Shown in pieces: positions 43,111 through 52,535 of a DNA stretch of 64,000 nt. The notes beneath the pieces are model-generated. The model saw only the letters and a program-made list of their open reading frames with translations, was not told the DNA's origin and ran no database searches. The stretch covers positions 62,001 to 126,000 of the forward strand of contig PKVY01000059.1 of the NCBI GenBank assembly GCA_003131625.1, written 5' to 3'. Position 1 is the stretch's first letter. Every line of letters starts with the position of its first letter. A program made the position numbers and the translations under genes. Origin of the DNA: Acidobacterium sp. Its GTDB lineage: Bacteria; Acidobacteriota; Terriglobia; Terriglobales; Acidobacteriaceae.

Positions 43111-44099
43111 CGACCTCGAATGCGGAATGGATTGACATCATTCTGGGCAAAACTGATGCTGCGACGAAGTGGCAGAAAATCTTCGACGCTTTGCGAGATG
43201 CAGCACTCCTGTCCTCAAAATTGGGCGCTCTGGACCGTGTGACAGTAGCGCCAGACCAGCTTTTAGCAAACTCGGCCTGGAATCTCTGGGATGAATTTCT
43301 TCATCATGCTCCCTTGGCTATCGATGAGCTGAAGAAGTTCTGGGTGGCGCCGAAACCCTCCGGACGGGCAATCCTCATATTGGATGGACTCTCACTGCGT
43401 GAGCTGCCAATCATTGTGAATGCCGCCAAGGAACGAGGCATCGTACCGGTTCGCGTTGAAGCTCGCGGTTCTCAGCTTCCCACGGAAACAGATCGCTTCG
43501 CGGAGGCGCTTGGCGTATCGAGCCGTTCCAAACTACGCAACAACCAGGCTCCCGCCACTTTCCTTTTTAGTGGGCAAGATACCTATTCCACTGTCCTTGA
43601 AAGTCCTTTTGCCGACTGTTTCGGCGAAGTGACATCGCATCCACATCTTTTCTATTGGCACACTTGGCCGGACGAACCGCTCATTCATGGCAATGCTCAA
43701 AAGGACGATGCACTTTCTCTGCTCACCATGCAGACCAAACGCCAACTTGCCGGAGGGGACTTCTGGGCATTCATCGACCGGCTCAGACAAGGACGCAGCC
43801 TAGTCATCACGGCAGACCACGGTTACGCCCATAGCCACTCATTTTCGGACGAAGTGCAGGATTCGGAAACAATCCAGCTCCTTCGCAATACATTCGGCGC
43901 AAAGCGGAACTCTGTAGAATCTCCCAATGCTCCTTGGCCGCGGCACCATCTGCCGCCGCTGGTCGCAAAGTTTTCAGGCCGTCTCGCGGTCATCGGCCAG
44001 CGCAAATGGTCGGTTCAGGGTGGCTTCCCTCACCTTTGTCACGGTGGTCTGTCTCTGCTTGAGGCGGCTGTTCCCTACATTGAACTACCAGAGCTGTAA
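43107..44099 (+). CDS. Short PglZ-like phosphatase domain protein
   Basis: 330 aa. It has the alkaline-phosphatase-superfamily metal motifs expected of PglZ: Asp93 in ILILDGLSL and Asp237-His238 in VITADHGYAH, with HTWPDEP between and a late HGGLSLLEAAVPYIELP. BREX PglZ proteins are usually about 800 aa, so this is a minimal version reduced to the catalytic domain. Translation is coupled to the DUF499 gene (ATGA overlap), and the methyltransferase gene follows 12 nt later. PglZ is needed for BREX modification and defence; its substrate is unknown. Confidence 0.82.
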   Translation: MTTSNAEWIDIILGKTDAATKWQKIFDALRDAALLSSKLGALDRVTVAPDQLLANSAWNLWDEFLHHAPLAIDELKKFWVAPKPSGRAILILDGLSLRELPIIVNAAKERGIVPVRVEARGSQLPTETDRFAEALGVSSRSKLRNNQAPATFLFSGQDTYSTVLESPFADCFGEVTSHPHLFYWHTWPDEPLIHGNAQKDDALSLLTMQTKRQLAGGDFWAFIDRLRQGRSLVITADHGYAHSHSFSDEVQDSETIQLLRNTFGAKRNSVESPNAPWPRHHLPPLVAKFSGRLAVIGQRKWSVQGGFPHLCHGGLSLLEAAVPYIELPEL

Positions 44100-44111
44100 A
44101 GGCCAAATACG

Positions 44112-47100
44112 ATGAAGCGCAAGGCATCTGTACTCGACCAGCCAACCCTCCCCGGCGTTGACATTGAAAGTCAGCCGGCGTTGCATTTTGATGTTGATTC
44201 CGCCAAAGGCATCATCGAAAAGCAAGCGGGGACTTTCAATCTCGGTAAAGCAGTCAAGGTTATCGTTCCCAATTTCTCCGATCGCAAGCGACCCAAGACT
44301 TGCCTGGAAGTGGACTTCCCCATTGTTCCCATCAATGCTCTTTCCCGGCTTGAGGGTAATGCAGGCAAGCCCATCTACCAAATGAGCAAATGGTGGGCGC
44401 GCCGCCGCAGCAGCGTCTTTCGCGCCATGCTGCTGGCCGCCGCCATGGAAGCGCCAACCAAAAAGCATGAGGATGGTACACCGGTGCTCGACGCCGATGG
44501 CATCCCCGTTCCGGATGAGACGGAAGCTGCCAAGGCAGTATGGGATGTGTACTACGCCAACCATCAGAAGGCAGAGAACTTCAAAGACCTCAAGGTGCTC
44601 GACTGCTTCATGGGCGGTGGCACCACGCTGGTTGAAGGCTCTCGCCTGGGCTTCCAGGTCTCGGGTGTGGATCTCAATCCGGTAGCGTGGTTCGTCGTCA
44701 AGAACGAACTCGCCTGCACCGATCCAGAGGATGTAAAGGCGTTCTTTAAGCAGATTGAGGCTGAGGTCAAGCCAGTCATTCAGCCGTTTTATGCCACGGA
44801 GTGTCCCCGTGGCCATGTTGGTCGCTGGTTCCGCAGGGCCAAGGACGGCGCCGCAGCCGTCGAACAAGAGATGCCTGCCGAATTTGATCCTCTTGCTCTC
44901 GAACCGGAAGAGAGAAAGCATTATCGCTACGAGGGACCTGAGACCATCTACACATTCTGGGCGAAGCACGGACCATGCTCCAAGCCCGGATGCGGCCATC
45001 GCACTCCCATTTTTCGCACTCCGGTGATTGCGGAGAAGAAGCTCGGCGTCAAATATGTTGAACTCACTTGTAAAAGCTGTAAAGCGGCCTTTCACGCCGA
45101 GCTTGGCGCGGCGCGCATGGCTCCGTCTGCGGAGCGCGTCGTGCTGGACAATGAGTTTCCGTTCACAGAACTTTCGCAGCCCTTCGCGAAGCGTTTGATG
45201 GATTATGCGAAGGGTTCCGCAGCGGAATGCCTGGAGCGAGCAAAAGAATTGGCAGCGATAGTGGAATTTGAAGAGGGACTCAAGTGCCCTCGATGTGGCA
45301 CATTCGCCGGCGAATTCCTCCGCGATGTACTCACAATGCATAGCACTGCCATTCGCCGGTCACAAATTGATAAGAAGCATTTGAAGATTCAACCGCCGCG
45401 CAACAGTGTCAAGCCGGTATTCACATATCTGCTGATTGATCCCGAATGGCTCAAAGGAGCTTCTGGCATTGAGGATGGTCAAATCCTGGGTGGATATTCC
45501 GACGCACCTTTGGATCAAACGGAAACATGGTTTTTCTCCCGCTTAAAACACCTGCAATTCATTGAGGTGCGTGGGCAAATCAAACTGGATGAGGACACAT
45601 CATCTCAGGACACGGCGCTTGATGAAGAAGCAGAAGCGGAGAGCGACGAGGGAGAATCCGCAGTCGAGATCGAAGAGAGTGATGCGGATCATACTGATCG
45701 CAAAAAATACGGGCTGCCCCGTTTAATTACCCTTGCCAGCGGGCGCGTGATCGACACACGAAAAGGAACAGTGATTGAAAAAGCTACGGTCCAATGCCAG
45801 TACTGTGGACAGAAGGACAGCATCATCGACGGACTGCGGAAAGCACAGCATCCCGCTCCATTGATGCCTTATGCTCTCCAATGTATCTGCCCCGATTGCA
45901 AGGAAGAAGGGTACGTATACGATGGGCGCTACTTTCTTGCACCAAGCACAAAGGACATCAATCGACTGTCGGAGAGTATGCGAATCTGGGATTCGCTCAA
46001 ATCTGGCGATCTCCAAGACTTCTGGCCAAAAGAAGAAATCCCTTACGGGTGGCAGACGCACTACTGGAGCATTCCAGATCACGGCTATACGCACTGGTAT
46101 CGTATGTTCAATCCTCGTCAGCTATTGATCCTCGGAACGCTCTTAAAGAAGATCATGATGACGGAAAATATCAGTACGCCGGTGAAAGAACAGGCTCTTG
46201 GAGCATTTCAGCAATACCTGCGCAATCAATGCATGTTTGCCTTTTGGAACCCTCAACGTGACACGATAGAACCTCACTTCTCGAACAACAATTACGTTGC
46301 AAAGCAACTTGTAGTTGAAAACTGTGTCTTCCCGTCTCTCGGACGTGGAAACTGGACTTCCTGCTCAGAAAAAGTGATCGAGGCGCTAGAGTGGTGCCGA
46401 ATCCCCTGGGAGCCGGTCTTGGTCCCAAATTCGTCGAAGAGTGAAAAGGTGGCGACAGCTGATCCTGTACGCCCTGAAGGCGCATCGATCTTCTGTCATT
46501 CGTCAAGTGAAATCCAAGAACTTGAATCGGGGTCTGTAGACCTTGTAATCACAGATCCTCCATTCGGCGACAACTTCATCTACTCCGAAATGGCGAATTT
46601 CTTTTATGCTTGGCTTCGCATTCCGCTTTCCCTATGGTACGAGCAATTCAGAGGGATCAAAGATTCGCCAAATGCTCAGGAGGCTGTCAAGAACGTCGCC
46701 CATCACGCGGACGATGGCGACGAGTTTTACCAGAACATGATGACAGCTTGCTGGTCTGAGGCTTTTCGTGTGCTCAAGCCAGGCGGTCTCATGGCGTTCA
46801 CCTTTCATCACAGCGAGCCTGCCCAATGGGCAATCGTGCTAGAAGCCTTGATGGATTCGGGCTTTTATATTGAAGCGATCTACCCGGTAACAAGCGATGA
46901 ATCGAAGGGCGAGAACGCCGAATTTGGTTCCAAGAAAATTGAGTACGACATGCTCCATGTATGCCGGAAACGTCTTAACGAACCTACAACCGTGAGCTGG
47001 GCAAAAATGCGCCAGTGGGTTAAAGCCGAGCTGACTCGGCTCAGGCATTTGCTCGCGTCTTACCGCGCGAACGAAATCTCTGACGCGGATGTCCGGGTCA

Positions 47101-47744
47101 TTTTGCGCGGCAAGGCTCTGGAGTTCTTCAGTCGCCACTACGGAAAAGTCCTAACCGCTGCTGATGAACCAATGAAGATCGCACATGCGTTGGCGGGCAT
47201 TGATCAACTTCTCGACGAAGGCTCCGGTGGTGCTGATCGTCCGCCTTCTGTCGTCCAGCCACTCGCGTATCAGTTTTTGCGCCTCTTCTCAGTACGGAGT
47301 TCTTACTCCTCAGACGAAGTCACCAAGAGCCTATTCGGAACGGCGATCCGGCCCAGAGACCTTGCTGAACGAGGCTGGATTGAAGAGCGAAATCGCGTGG
47401 TCATTTCGATTCCCATTGACGCGCGTTTTGAATATCACCGCAAGCGCCCCCGCAAGGAGATGAAAACTGAGATCGATCAGGCACATTTTCTCATTGGCGC
47501 GGCCATGCCCAACAGCGGCATCAATCTCGAAGATGAGCTGACGAAGGACACCTGGATGCTGCGCAAGAGCGTCGATGCTGTTCTTGAGTGGTATGAAAAA
47601 GTGACACTGAATCCAGACGTACGCAACGCTGCGATGCTGGCAAGAACGATCCTCCGTAGCAGCGTCGCAAGACTCCGCGAACGGCCAGGTGCTCTGGAAG
47701 AACAGTTAAGCCTGTTCAATGATTGGGAAGAGTCGGAGTCGTAG
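44112..47744 (+). CDS. DUF1156-type DNA methyltransferase with zinc ribbons (PglXI-like)
   Basis: 1210 aa. The N-terminal DUF1156 part (FPIVPINALSRLEGNAGKPI, then KWWARRRSSVFRAMLLAA) leads into methyltransferase motif I near residues 162-175 (VLDCFMGGGTTLVEGSRLG). The catalytic motif IV TDPPFGDNF (Asp815) is far downstream, giving a permuted or split order as in COG1743 enzymes. Several zinc-ribbon pairs lie between (CSKPGC, CKSCKA, CPRCGT, CQYCGQ, CPDCKEEG). It should methylate adenine (or N4-cytosine) in DNA and mark self in the BREX-like system. It starts 12 nt after the PglZ-like gene. Confidence 0.88.
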   Translation: MKRKASVLDQPTLPGVDIESQPALHFDVDSAKGIIEKQAGTFNLGKAVKVIVPNFSDRKRPKTCLEVDFPIVPINALSRLEGNAGKPIYQMSKWWARRRSSVFRAMLLAAAMEAPTKKHEDGTPVLDADGIPVPDETEAAKAVWDVYYANHQKAENFKDLKVLDCFMGGGTTLVEGSRLGFQVSGVDLNPVAWFVVKNELACTDPEDVKAFFKQIEAEVKPVIQPFYATECPRGHVGRWFRRAKDGAAAVEQEMPAEFDPLALEPEERKHYRYEGPETIYTFWAKHGPCSKPGCGHRTPIFRTPVIAEKKLGVKYVELTCKSCKAAFHAELGAARMAPSAERVVLDNEFPFTELSQPFAKRLMDYAKGSAAECLERAKELAAIVEFEEGLKCPRCGTFAGEFLRDVLTMHSTAIRRSQIDKKHLKIQPPRNSVKPVFTYLLIDPEWLKGASGIEDGQILGGYSDAPLDQTETWFFSRLKHLQFIEVRGQIKLDEDTSSQDTALDEEAEAESDEGESAVEIEESDADHTDRKKYGLPRLITLASGRVIDTRKGTVIEKATVQCQYCGQKDSIIDGLRKAQHPAPLMPYALQCICPDCKEEGYVYDGRYFLAPSTKDINRLSESMRIWDSLKSGDLQDFWPKEEIPYGWQTHYWSIPDHGYTHWYRMFNPRQLLILGTLLKKIMMTENISTPVKEQALGAFQQYLRNQCMFAFWNPQRDTIEPHFSNNNYVAKQLVVENCVFPSLGRGNWTSCSEKVIEALEWCRIPWEPVLVPNSSKSEKVATADPVRPEGASIFCHSSSEIQELESGSVDLVITDPPFGDNFIYSEMANFFYAWLRIPLSLWYEQFRGIKDSPNAQEAVKNVAHHADDGDEFYQNMMTACWSEAFRVLKPGGLMAFTFHHSEPAQWAIVLEALMDSGFYIEAIYPVTSDESKGENAEFGSKKIEYDMLHVCRKRLNEPTTVSWAKMRQWVKAELTRLRHLLASYRANEISDADVRVILRGKALEFFSRHYGKVLTAADEPMKIAHALAGIDQLLDEGSGGADRPPSVVQPLAYQFLRLFSVRSSYSSDEVTKSLFGTAIRPRDLAERGWIEERNRVVISIPIDARFEYHRKRPRKEMKTEIDQAHFLIGAAMPNSGINLEDELTKDTWMLRKSVDAVLEWYEKVTLNPDVRNAAMLARTILRSSVARLRERPGALEEQLSLFNDWEESES

Positions 47745-47777
47745 CTTCGGGAAATCTTGAAGTGAGAGGAGCAGCCC

Positions 47778-48281
47778 ATGCAGGAGATGACAGCACACAG
47801 TTGGAAGCGGCGCGGATGCAGTCTCGTGTGGTCGCCGGATCTTCTTCGAGACTTGATAACAGGCATCGAGGCAACGCCGCTTGATGTCGTTGTCGAATGG
47901 CAGCGTTCCGGATTCCCGGAAGATACACCCGCTGGCGCAAACACCGTGCTTGTCGGAGGGTTGCAAACGGTCCTGAATGTAATGCCGGATGCCGAAGCCT
48001 CTTATGCTTGGTTGCGTACCAATATTCTCCCGTTATGCCGCAAATGGACCAATCATTGGCCTCGCGTTGGCCTTGTATTCGGTATGGATGGTCCGGGCAG
48101 GCGCTTCGAGCTGAATGAAGCTGATGATTTGGTTTACTTTGGCCGCGAGCCGGAACGGAACAACAAGGTTTGTCTGACGCGGGCCATTTGGAATGGCGCA
48201 GCCACCGGCACAGGTGTCTTCAAATTGATGCAAGAAGGCTCACGGGAGATTGGTGGATTCCATGTCGTTAAAGTCTCCTAG
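47778..48281 (+). CDS. Unknown 167-aa component of the BREX-like cassette
   Basis: 167 aa between the methyltransferase and the helicase, 33 nt after the first and overlapping the second by 20 nt, so it is part of the operon. A GAGAGGA site precedes the ATG. The sequence (LVWSPDLLRDLITGIEATPL, HWPRVGLVFGMDGPGRRFEL, TGTGVFKLMQEGSREIGGFH) matches no family I know. It is not BrxA, BrxB or BrxF by motif: no P-loop is present. It has no membrane segment. Its constant position should help find its family. Confidence 0.75.
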   Translation: MQEMTAHSWKRRGCSLVWSPDLLRDLITGIEATPLDVVVEWQRSGFPEDTPAGANTVLVGGLQTVLNVMPDAEASYAWLRTNILPLCRKWTNHWPRVGLVFGMDGPGRRFELNEADDLVYFGREPERNNKVCLTRAIWNGAATGTGVFKLMQEGSREIGGFHVVKVS

Positions 48282-51036
48282 CCTTACCATTGGCGCTCGT
48301 GTTGAGCATCCAGAGCTTGGAGTCGGTGTTTTCACCGGACCTGAGCCGGGCGGATATGCCCGTGTTTTCTTTCAGAGCCACGGTGAACGGCAAGTGTTAT
48401 TGGCGAGTTTATCGCCTGCGTTGACATGGGAAGAAGAGGTCATTGCGAATGTCCGTCCCTCCACTCCCGATGATCTGAAGAGGCTGTGGCTGGCCATCGA
48501 GGCCGAAGAGCTGCCACTCCTGGAGAATGCGGCAACGCTTACAGCCGCGAAGGTGGACCTGCTCCCGCATCAGATTGTCCTGACGCACAAGATTGCGAAT
48601 TCTTCCTCGCGCCGCTTCTTAATCGCCGACAGCGTCGGGTTAGGTAAGACCATCGAGACCGCATTCGTTCTTCGTGAGTTGGCCTCACGCGGTGAACTGA
48701 CCAGAGCATTGATGGTGGTTCCCGCAGGGTTGGTAAACAACTGGCAGCGCGAGTTGAACGAAACATTTCATCTGGACTTCGAGGTATTCGGAAGCGAGGG
48801 CGATGTAACCGACAGGAAGACGAACGCCTTTGCGAAACACAACCGTCTTATCGCAAGCATCGACACATTGAAGCGTCCAACGCGACTCCATAAGCTCCTC
48901 GCAGCGCCCCGTTGGGATTTGATTGTCTTCGACGAAGCCCATCACTTGACGGCCTATCAATCGGGCAAGAAAGTCACGAAGACACAGAACTTCAAACTTG
49001 CGGAGGCTTTGAGGGACCACGCGCGGGATCTGCTCTTATTGTCGGCAACGCCGCACCAGGGGGATCACTTTCGCTTTTGGATGTTGATCCGTCTCTTAAA
49101 TCCATCACTGTTCTTGAGCACAGAGGACATGCTCGCTAATCGCCACCGTCTGAATTCTGTCGTATTCAGGCGAACGCAGGCGGATGCTTGCGACGCCAAC
49201 GGCGATCCTCTATTTACGAGGCGGCAGGTTCATACCGAGGCGTTCCGACTTTCGACTCCAGAAATGTGCTTCTATGAAGCGCTAATGGAATATCTCCGTG
49301 ACGGATACAATCTGGCGGAAGCGAACGGCAATAAGGGAAGAGCTCTCGGCTTCGTCATGACCATCTTTCAAAAAATCGCGGCATCGAGCTTCGCTGCTGT
49401 AGGAGCAACGCTACGGAGGCGGTTGCTCAGTTTGACGATTCACGAGGCAATTGTTTGCGATCAGAATCTAGACGTAGTTGGTCGTGACCGGGCAATTGCC
49501 GATGCCCGCGGCCTCCTCCACGAAATGTTCGGATTGCCCCAAGACCCGCTAGGCCGCGCGGAAGCAGATCGCTTGCTGGCGGACTATCGCCTCAAACTTC
49601 TCCGAAAACTGGGCGAGAAGATTGAGGCCGCAGAACACAGTGATGAGGTCCAGGCCGTCGGTGATGAAGAGTCGGCGGCCATGCTCGTTTCCGTCGCCCT
49701 CCCTGCGGAGCGGCAGCGCATTCGAGATTTGTTGACTCTCATTCCGCCGGGAAATGAGAGCAAGACTCAAGAGCTGCTCCGCGCCCTTGGGGATCTTTGG
49801 GGCATTCATCCCGACGAGAAAATCGTGGTGTTCACAACCTATCTTGGGAGTGTCGATTCGCTTAAAGCTGCAATCGACCAAGCATTTCCTCGTGCAGGTG
49901 TAGAAGTTCTCAAGGGTGGCGACCATGGTGCGAAGGTTGCCGCTGAGCGCCGATTCAAAAGGCAGGATGGACCAAGAGTCCTGATCTGTACTGCAGCAGG
50001 CAGGGAAGGCATCAACCTGCAATTTGCCAGAGTTCTCTTCAATCATGACCTCCCGTGGAATCCGATGGATCTGGAGCAGCGGATTGGGCGAATCCATCGT
50101 TATGGACAAACGCATACTGCGCAGGTATACAACGTTCTCTCCGCGGATACGATTGAGGGTCAAATATTCTTACTTCTTGAAGAGAAGCTTCTGCAAATCG
50201 CAAGAACACTAGGCAAGGTTGACGAGTTCGGCCAGGTGGCTGAGGATTTACGAAGCCAAATTCTAGGGCAGCTCTCCGAACGAATCTCTTACGACAAGCT
50301 CTATCAAGACGCAGTGCGCGATCCCAAATTGGTTAGAACGCGGCAAGAATTGGATGTGGCAATCGAGAATGCCCAGACAGCCCGGCAGGTGGTTTGGGAA
50401 CTGTTTCAGGATCTAGAAGGATTCAGACTTGATGACTATCGAGTGATGGATGACGCCGGGGCTGGAATGACAAGACTGATTCGCTACGTACAAGAATCGG
50501 TCAGCCAGCATGGCGGTTCTTGGCGCCCATTGAGCGAGGATACTTTCGAAGTTGCAGGGATCACGGATACGACCCGCCTGACGCAAATACGAGAAACTGC
50601 GAAAGCTGATGATCAGCTCTCATTGCTGGGTCTTGAGCATCCGATCGTAAAGCGGCTATTTGAAATGGATACTATGCTTCCTGCAAATCGGAGAGGCGTT
50701 TTGGCAACAACAAGTTCGCCGCTCAGTGGAAGGTGCGTCCTGACAATATGGCGTGTGGTTATCCAGAACTCCGAAGGGATGACCACGCGGCGCATCGTTC
50801 CAATCGCTGTTGATGGTTTGGGGCAAAGGAAACGGGACGTTGAAATCAGCGCCCCACCAATTCGGAACCTTTGCGCAGAGTCCGTTCCTTTGATGCAACC
50901 TGAACAGCGCAGAGCTTTGCTCCGTGCGGACCTGCCAGAAATTGTTCGGCGGGACTTAGCTTTCAGGGGGCATCTGTCGGAGTCATCTACAATTTCTTCT
51001 CGATTGCTTGCTTGGATCGAATTTGGAAATGGCTAG
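48262..51036 (+). CDS. SNF2-family helicase/translocase (BrxHII/DrmD-like)
   Basis: 924 aa. An N-terminal small beta domain (RVEHPELGVGVFTGPEPGGY) resembles those of RapA/HepA-type proteins. Motif I is DSVGLGKTIETA (from residue 123), motif II FDEAHH (Asp224), motif III LLLSATPHQGD. The second RecA domain has VVFTTYLGSVDSL, CTAAGREGINLQFA and QRIGRIHRYGQ. The C-terminal 300 residues are helical, ending in FRGHLSESSTISSRL. The ATG at 48262 overlaps the preceding gene by 20 nt. It is the last gene of the cassette; SNF2 translocases occur in type 3 BREX and in DISARM. Confidence 0.9.
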   Translation: MSLKSPSLTIGARVEHPELGVGVFTGPEPGGYARVFFQSHGERQVLLASLSPALTWEEEVIANVRPSTPDDLKRLWLAIEAEELPLLENAATLTAAKVDLLPHQIVLTHKIANSSSRRFLIADSVGLGKTIETAFVLRELASRGELTRALMVVPAGLVNNWQRELNETFHLDFEVFGSEGDVTDRKTNAFAKHNRLIASIDTLKRPTRLHKLLAAPRWDLIVFDEAHHLTAYQSGKKVTKTQNFKLAEALRDHARDLLLLSATPHQGDHFRFWMLIRLLNPSLFLSTEDMLANRHRLNSVVFRRTQADACDANGDPLFTRRQVHTEAFRLSTPEMCFYEALMEYLRDGYNLAEANGNKGRALGFVMTIFQKIAASSFAAVGATLRRRLLSLTIHEAIVCDQNLDVVGRDRAIADARGLLHEMFGLPQDPLGRAEADRLLADYRLKLLRKLGEKIEAAEHSDEVQAVGDEESAAMLVSVALPAERQRIRDLLTLIPPGNESKTQELLRALGDLWGIHPDEKIVVFTTYLGSVDSLKAAIDQAFPRAGVEVLKGGDHGAKVAAERRFKRQDGPRVLICTAAGREGINLQFARVLFNHDLPWNPMDLEQRIGRIHRYGQTHTAQVYNVLSADTIEGQIFLLLEEKLLQIARTLGKVDEFGQVAEDLRSQILGQLSERISYDKLYQDAVRDPKLVRTRQELDVAIENAQTARQVVWELFQDLEGFRLDDYRVMDDAGAGMTRLIRYVQESVSQHGGSWRPLSEDTFEVAGITDTTRLTQIRETAKADDQLSLLGLEHPIVKRLFEMDTMLPANRRGVLATTSSPLSGRCVLTIWRVVIQNSEGMTTRRIVPIAVDGLGQRKRDVEISAPPIRNLCAESVPLMQPEQRRALLRADLPEIVRRDLAFRGHLSESSTISSRLLAWIEFGNG

Positions 51037-51436
51037 GGTGAAACATTGGGTAAGCAAGTCTCAAGCTAACCGCTAACTTCGTTCGTACAATTGCTTGCAC
51101 TCTTTCGGCAATAAGATGCTCGCGTCGTCGGGCCTTGAAGGTTGCTGTCGATACGTTTGCAAATGAGTCAGTGCAATCGCAAAACATCGCCGCTTTCAGT
51201 CTCCGACCTCGAATTGATCCCTGTGTTCAGTATGGCCTCTTTTCCGTGACCCAATGAACGGCGGGCGGATGGCACTTTAGCCGCCGCCGCTTGCCGTCAA
51301 TGACGCTGTTTTGGCTCCCCCATTCCCTGCGGTCACGGTCCCCCCAAAAAGCTATGACTGCTGCGCTTTGCACGGCCGCATTCTTGTGCCTCTCTTGCCC
51401 CGCCGTTGGGGTCACTTCAAGGAAAAGAGGCATAAC
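51037..51436. other. 400-bp gap without a gene
   Basis: No convincing frame is seen. GC-rich inverted stretches occur at about 51259-51290 (cggcgggcgg against ccgccgccg) and near 51398 (ccccgccgttgggg), which may terminate the cassette or structure the leader of the next gene. AAAAGAGG just before 51437 is the ribosome site of the following gene. Confidence 0.4.
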
Positions 51437-51805
51437 ATGACGAACACAGCAACACTCTCCGAAGTTCAGCTCCGCCAGTTCACCGGCTCCGACAACTGGT
51501 ATCGCCACGGCATCAATCGCGCAGTCCTGTATACCGACGGCGCAAAGTTCCTTGCCGACCAGGGCGGCGCCTACTGGCTGCTCGACATCATCGCAATCGC
51601 CCAGCAACATGATGCTCGCGTTTCCGGCGAAGAGTTCCAGGTCTGGAACTTGAAGATTCACTCCGACCGTAGCGCGACCGTGTTCTGCGATGACGGCAAT
51701 GGGAACCCGGTCTACACGCAGGAGATCTCCTTCACGGACTTCCCGCTTGACGAAGTGAAGCTCTACTTCGCCAACAACGTGATTCACCTGCCCAGCGAGT
51801 ATTAG
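51437..51805 (+). CDS. DUF6876-like protein of mobile elements
   Basis: 122 aa. The pattern LRQFTGSDNWYRHGINRAVL, LADQGGAYWLLDIIA, QVWNLKIHSD, and the ending LDEVKLYFANNVIHLPSEY match a small family (DUF6876 from memory) that is common on plasmids and integrative elements, often near parB or ardC genes. Function unknown. It is followed by a strong terminator-like hairpin. It supports a plasmid origin of this part of the island. Confidence 0.75.
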   Translation: MTNTATLSEVQLRQFTGSDNWYRHGINRAVLYTDGAKFLADQGGAYWLLDIIAIAQQHDARVSGEEFQVWNLKIHSDRSATVFCDDGNGNPVYTQEISFTDFPLDEVKLYFANNVIHLPSEY

Positions 51806-51811
51806 CTGGGC

Positions 51812-51848
51812 TGCCCGTGTCGGCAACAACCGGCGCGGGCATTATTTC
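51812..51848 (+). terminator. Rho-independent-type terminator
   Basis: Stem TGCCCGTGTCGG and CCGGCGCGGGCA (12 bp including two G-U pairs) with loop CAACAA, followed by TTATTTC. It lies 7 nt after the DUF6876-like stop codon. Confidence 0.7.
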
Positions 51849-51908
51849 ACTCGGTCATTTGCCGCTCGATGAGGGTTGCCACACCAGACTGTCCGGCGTC
51901 AAGACTTT

Positions 51909-52535
51909 CTACAGATTCATCGGTTGGACGCCAATGGCATAGATGCCCCAGTCTGCCAATACCGCCCGCTCCACGGGTATTCCGAAATGACTGCATACCA
52001 GACACAATGCACTGACCAAAGCCGAATCGGTACGCGCCCCTACGATGACGCGAGAGATCGGGCGCACCAACGGGTAAAACTCAGACTTGGTTATGATCCT
52101 AACTTCCTCTTCATGCTGCCAGTCTCGCCACTTTTGAACCAAGGCTTTCCTCGCCACTGCCTCGGGGGAGGCAGAGTCTATGAACGCGGATAGGAAAATG
52201 AAATCATTGCTGTATGTGACCTCCACGGCCTCAGCATCATCAAGTTCGACTTCAATCGCCACGCCAGAGTAGCCGCTTGCATAGTGCGCCCAGAGCAGAT
52301 GGTTGTTGAAAGTCCTGCTGAGTGAGCAAATCCTGAGTGACTTCATTTCCTTCCCGACTTCCAGACCGTAATCAGAAACCTCATTTCCGCGCCCCGCGTC
52401 GGTGCCGCTACGGAGAAGGTCGCCTTCACGAATGTCATTCAGAACATCGGAGTGACAACAGTACAGCCGTTTTCGGACAAGAATGTCCATGACGAAGTTG
52501 AGCTGTTGGGCCGAACGAAACTTATATGCCTTCAT
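51909..52535 (-). CDS. DUF2971-family protein
   Basis: 208 aa. Family features: KAYKFRSAQQLNFVMDILVR at the start, RKRLYCCHSDVLNDIREGD, ICSLSRTFNNHLLWAHYASG, GVAIEVELDD and a late EEEVRIITKSEF. DUF2971 proteins are of unknown biochemical function and often sit in defence or mobile regions. The ATG at 52535 lies inside the last codons of the upstream 166-aa gene (14-nt overlap), so the two are translationally coupled. It is the last gene of a three-gene operon with a papain-like protein. Confidence 0.82.
   Translation of the reverse strand: MKAYKFRSAQQLNFVMDILVRKRLYCCHSDVLNDIREGDLLRSGTDAGRGNEVSDYGLEVGKEMKSLRICSLSRTFNNHLLWAHYASGYSGVAIEVELDDAEAVEVTYSNDFIFLSAFIDSASPEAVARKALVQKWRDWQHEEEVRIITKSEFYPLVRPISRVIVGARTDSALVSALCLVCSHFGIPVERAVLADWGIYAIGVQPMNL

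Noticed and set aside
40324-51036. DISARM system
   Set aside because: An SNF2 helicase and a methyltransferase are present, but no DrmA, DrmB or phospholipase D-like DrmC; the PglZ-like and DUF499 proteins favour a BREX-like assignment.
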